Source of the DNA: Vulcanimicrobiota bacterium
GTDB lineage: Bacteria > Eremiobacterota > Eremiobacteria > Baltobacterales > Baltobacteraceae
NCBI GenBank assembly: GCA_030042755.1
Contig: JASHZC010000146.1
Location: 1 to 16,570 of the forward strand
DNA: 16,570 bases
Direction of reading: 5' to 3'
Part shown: positions 16,367 through 16,570 of the stretch, one piece after another
Layout of the letters: every line of letters begins with the position of its first letter
Position numbering within the stretch: position 1 is the first letter of the stretch
Program-made: the position numbers and the translations under genes
Notes under the pieces: generated by a model
The model's input: only the letters and a program-made list of their open reading frames with translations
Told to the model about the DNA's origin: nothing
Databases searched by the model: none

Positions 16367-16570
16367 TTATATCGCCAGCAGAGTCCGGTCGAGGGTTTGC
16401 AGCTTGTCACTACCGTTCAGGCGTCTGGCGCCCCATTCGTAGACTTCCTGTTCCTGAGAGAAGACGATCACCTGACGCTCGCTGCTCATCTGGTGCAGGA
16501 AGTTCAGGATTGCTTCGGTGCGCTCGGCATCGCAATGCGCCGTTACATCGTCCAGCAGCAAAGGGCACGT
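16367..16570 (-). CDS. C-terminal end of an SMC/SbcC-like ABC-type ATPase (partial)
   Basis: The frame runs off the window edge, so only the last 67 residues are seen. LLLDDVTAHCDAERTEAILNF resembles the Walker B and D-loop region of SbcC/Rad50/RecF-type ATPases, and the following ERQVIVFSQE is the strand that normally ends in the switch (H-loop) histidine; here Gln-Glu stand in that place. Such proteins work on DNA ends or in DNA repair or defence. The exact family cannot be named from this fragment. Nothing connects it to the cbb or hyp genes. Confidence 0.6.
   Translation of the reverse strand, partial: TCPLLLDDVTAHCDAERTEAILNFLHQMSSERQVIVFSQEQEVYEWGARRLNGSDKLQTLDRTLLAI

Noticed and set aside
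15748..16410. Minus-strand frame containing CHPERSERGA
   Set aside because: This is the well-known false peptide made by the CTCAGGATGA repeat, running on through a shadow frame of comB.

Overview
The window is a compact, GC-rich bacterial chromosome segment that joins two functions: maturation of a [NiFe]-hydrogenase and CO2 fixation by the Calvin-Benson-Bassham (CBB) cycle. It suggests an aerobic or facultative H2-oxidising autotroph. Rubisco is red-type (cbbL-cbbS followed by the red-type activase gene cbbX). The gene style is Terrabacteria-like: high GC, GTG starts, and stop/start overlaps at most junctions. Uncultured soil lineages known for trace-gas chemosynthesis, such as Candidatus Eremiobacterota, are a reasonable guess. 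That placement is inference from gene content; no phylogeny was run.

Plus strand, 1-5867: a hydrogenase-maturation operon of hypD (3' part only), hypE, a double-SIS-domain protein, a small glutaredoxin, hypF, a 58-residue histidine-rich protein and a ribbon-helix-helix (RHH) protein. Every gene overlaps its neighbour. The structural hydrogenase genes and hypA, hypB and hypC are not in the window. Minus strand, 12763 down to 5822: cbbR, a soluble LytS-type histidine kinase, a LytTR response regulator, prk, glpX, class I fba, and last a HoxN-type nickel permease. The permease ends tail-to-tail with the RHH gene, with 46 bp of overlap.

Plus strand, 12846-15606: cbbL, cbbS and cbbX, divergent from cbbR. 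The 82-bp space between cbbR and cbbL holds two abutting CbbR-like motifs. Minus strand, 16265-15555: a comB-family phosphatase gene whose 3' end overlaps cbbX. The window closes with a dispersed inverted repeat and the 3' end of an SMC/ABC-type ATPase gene.

Together the genes take up nickel (HoxN), possibly buffer it (His-rich protein), and build the Fe(CN)2CO part of the hydrogenase centre (HypD, HypE, HypF). They also spend the resulting reducing power in CO2 fixation (Prk, GlpX, Fba, Rubisco, CbbX). Two regulators, CbbR and the LytS/LytTR pair, lie between the Rubisco and Prk genes. The least understood parts are the double-SIS protein, the His-rich/RHH pair and the two-component system. 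No gap between genes exceeds about 110 bp; there are no tRNA, rRNA, CRISPR or insertion-sequence signals.
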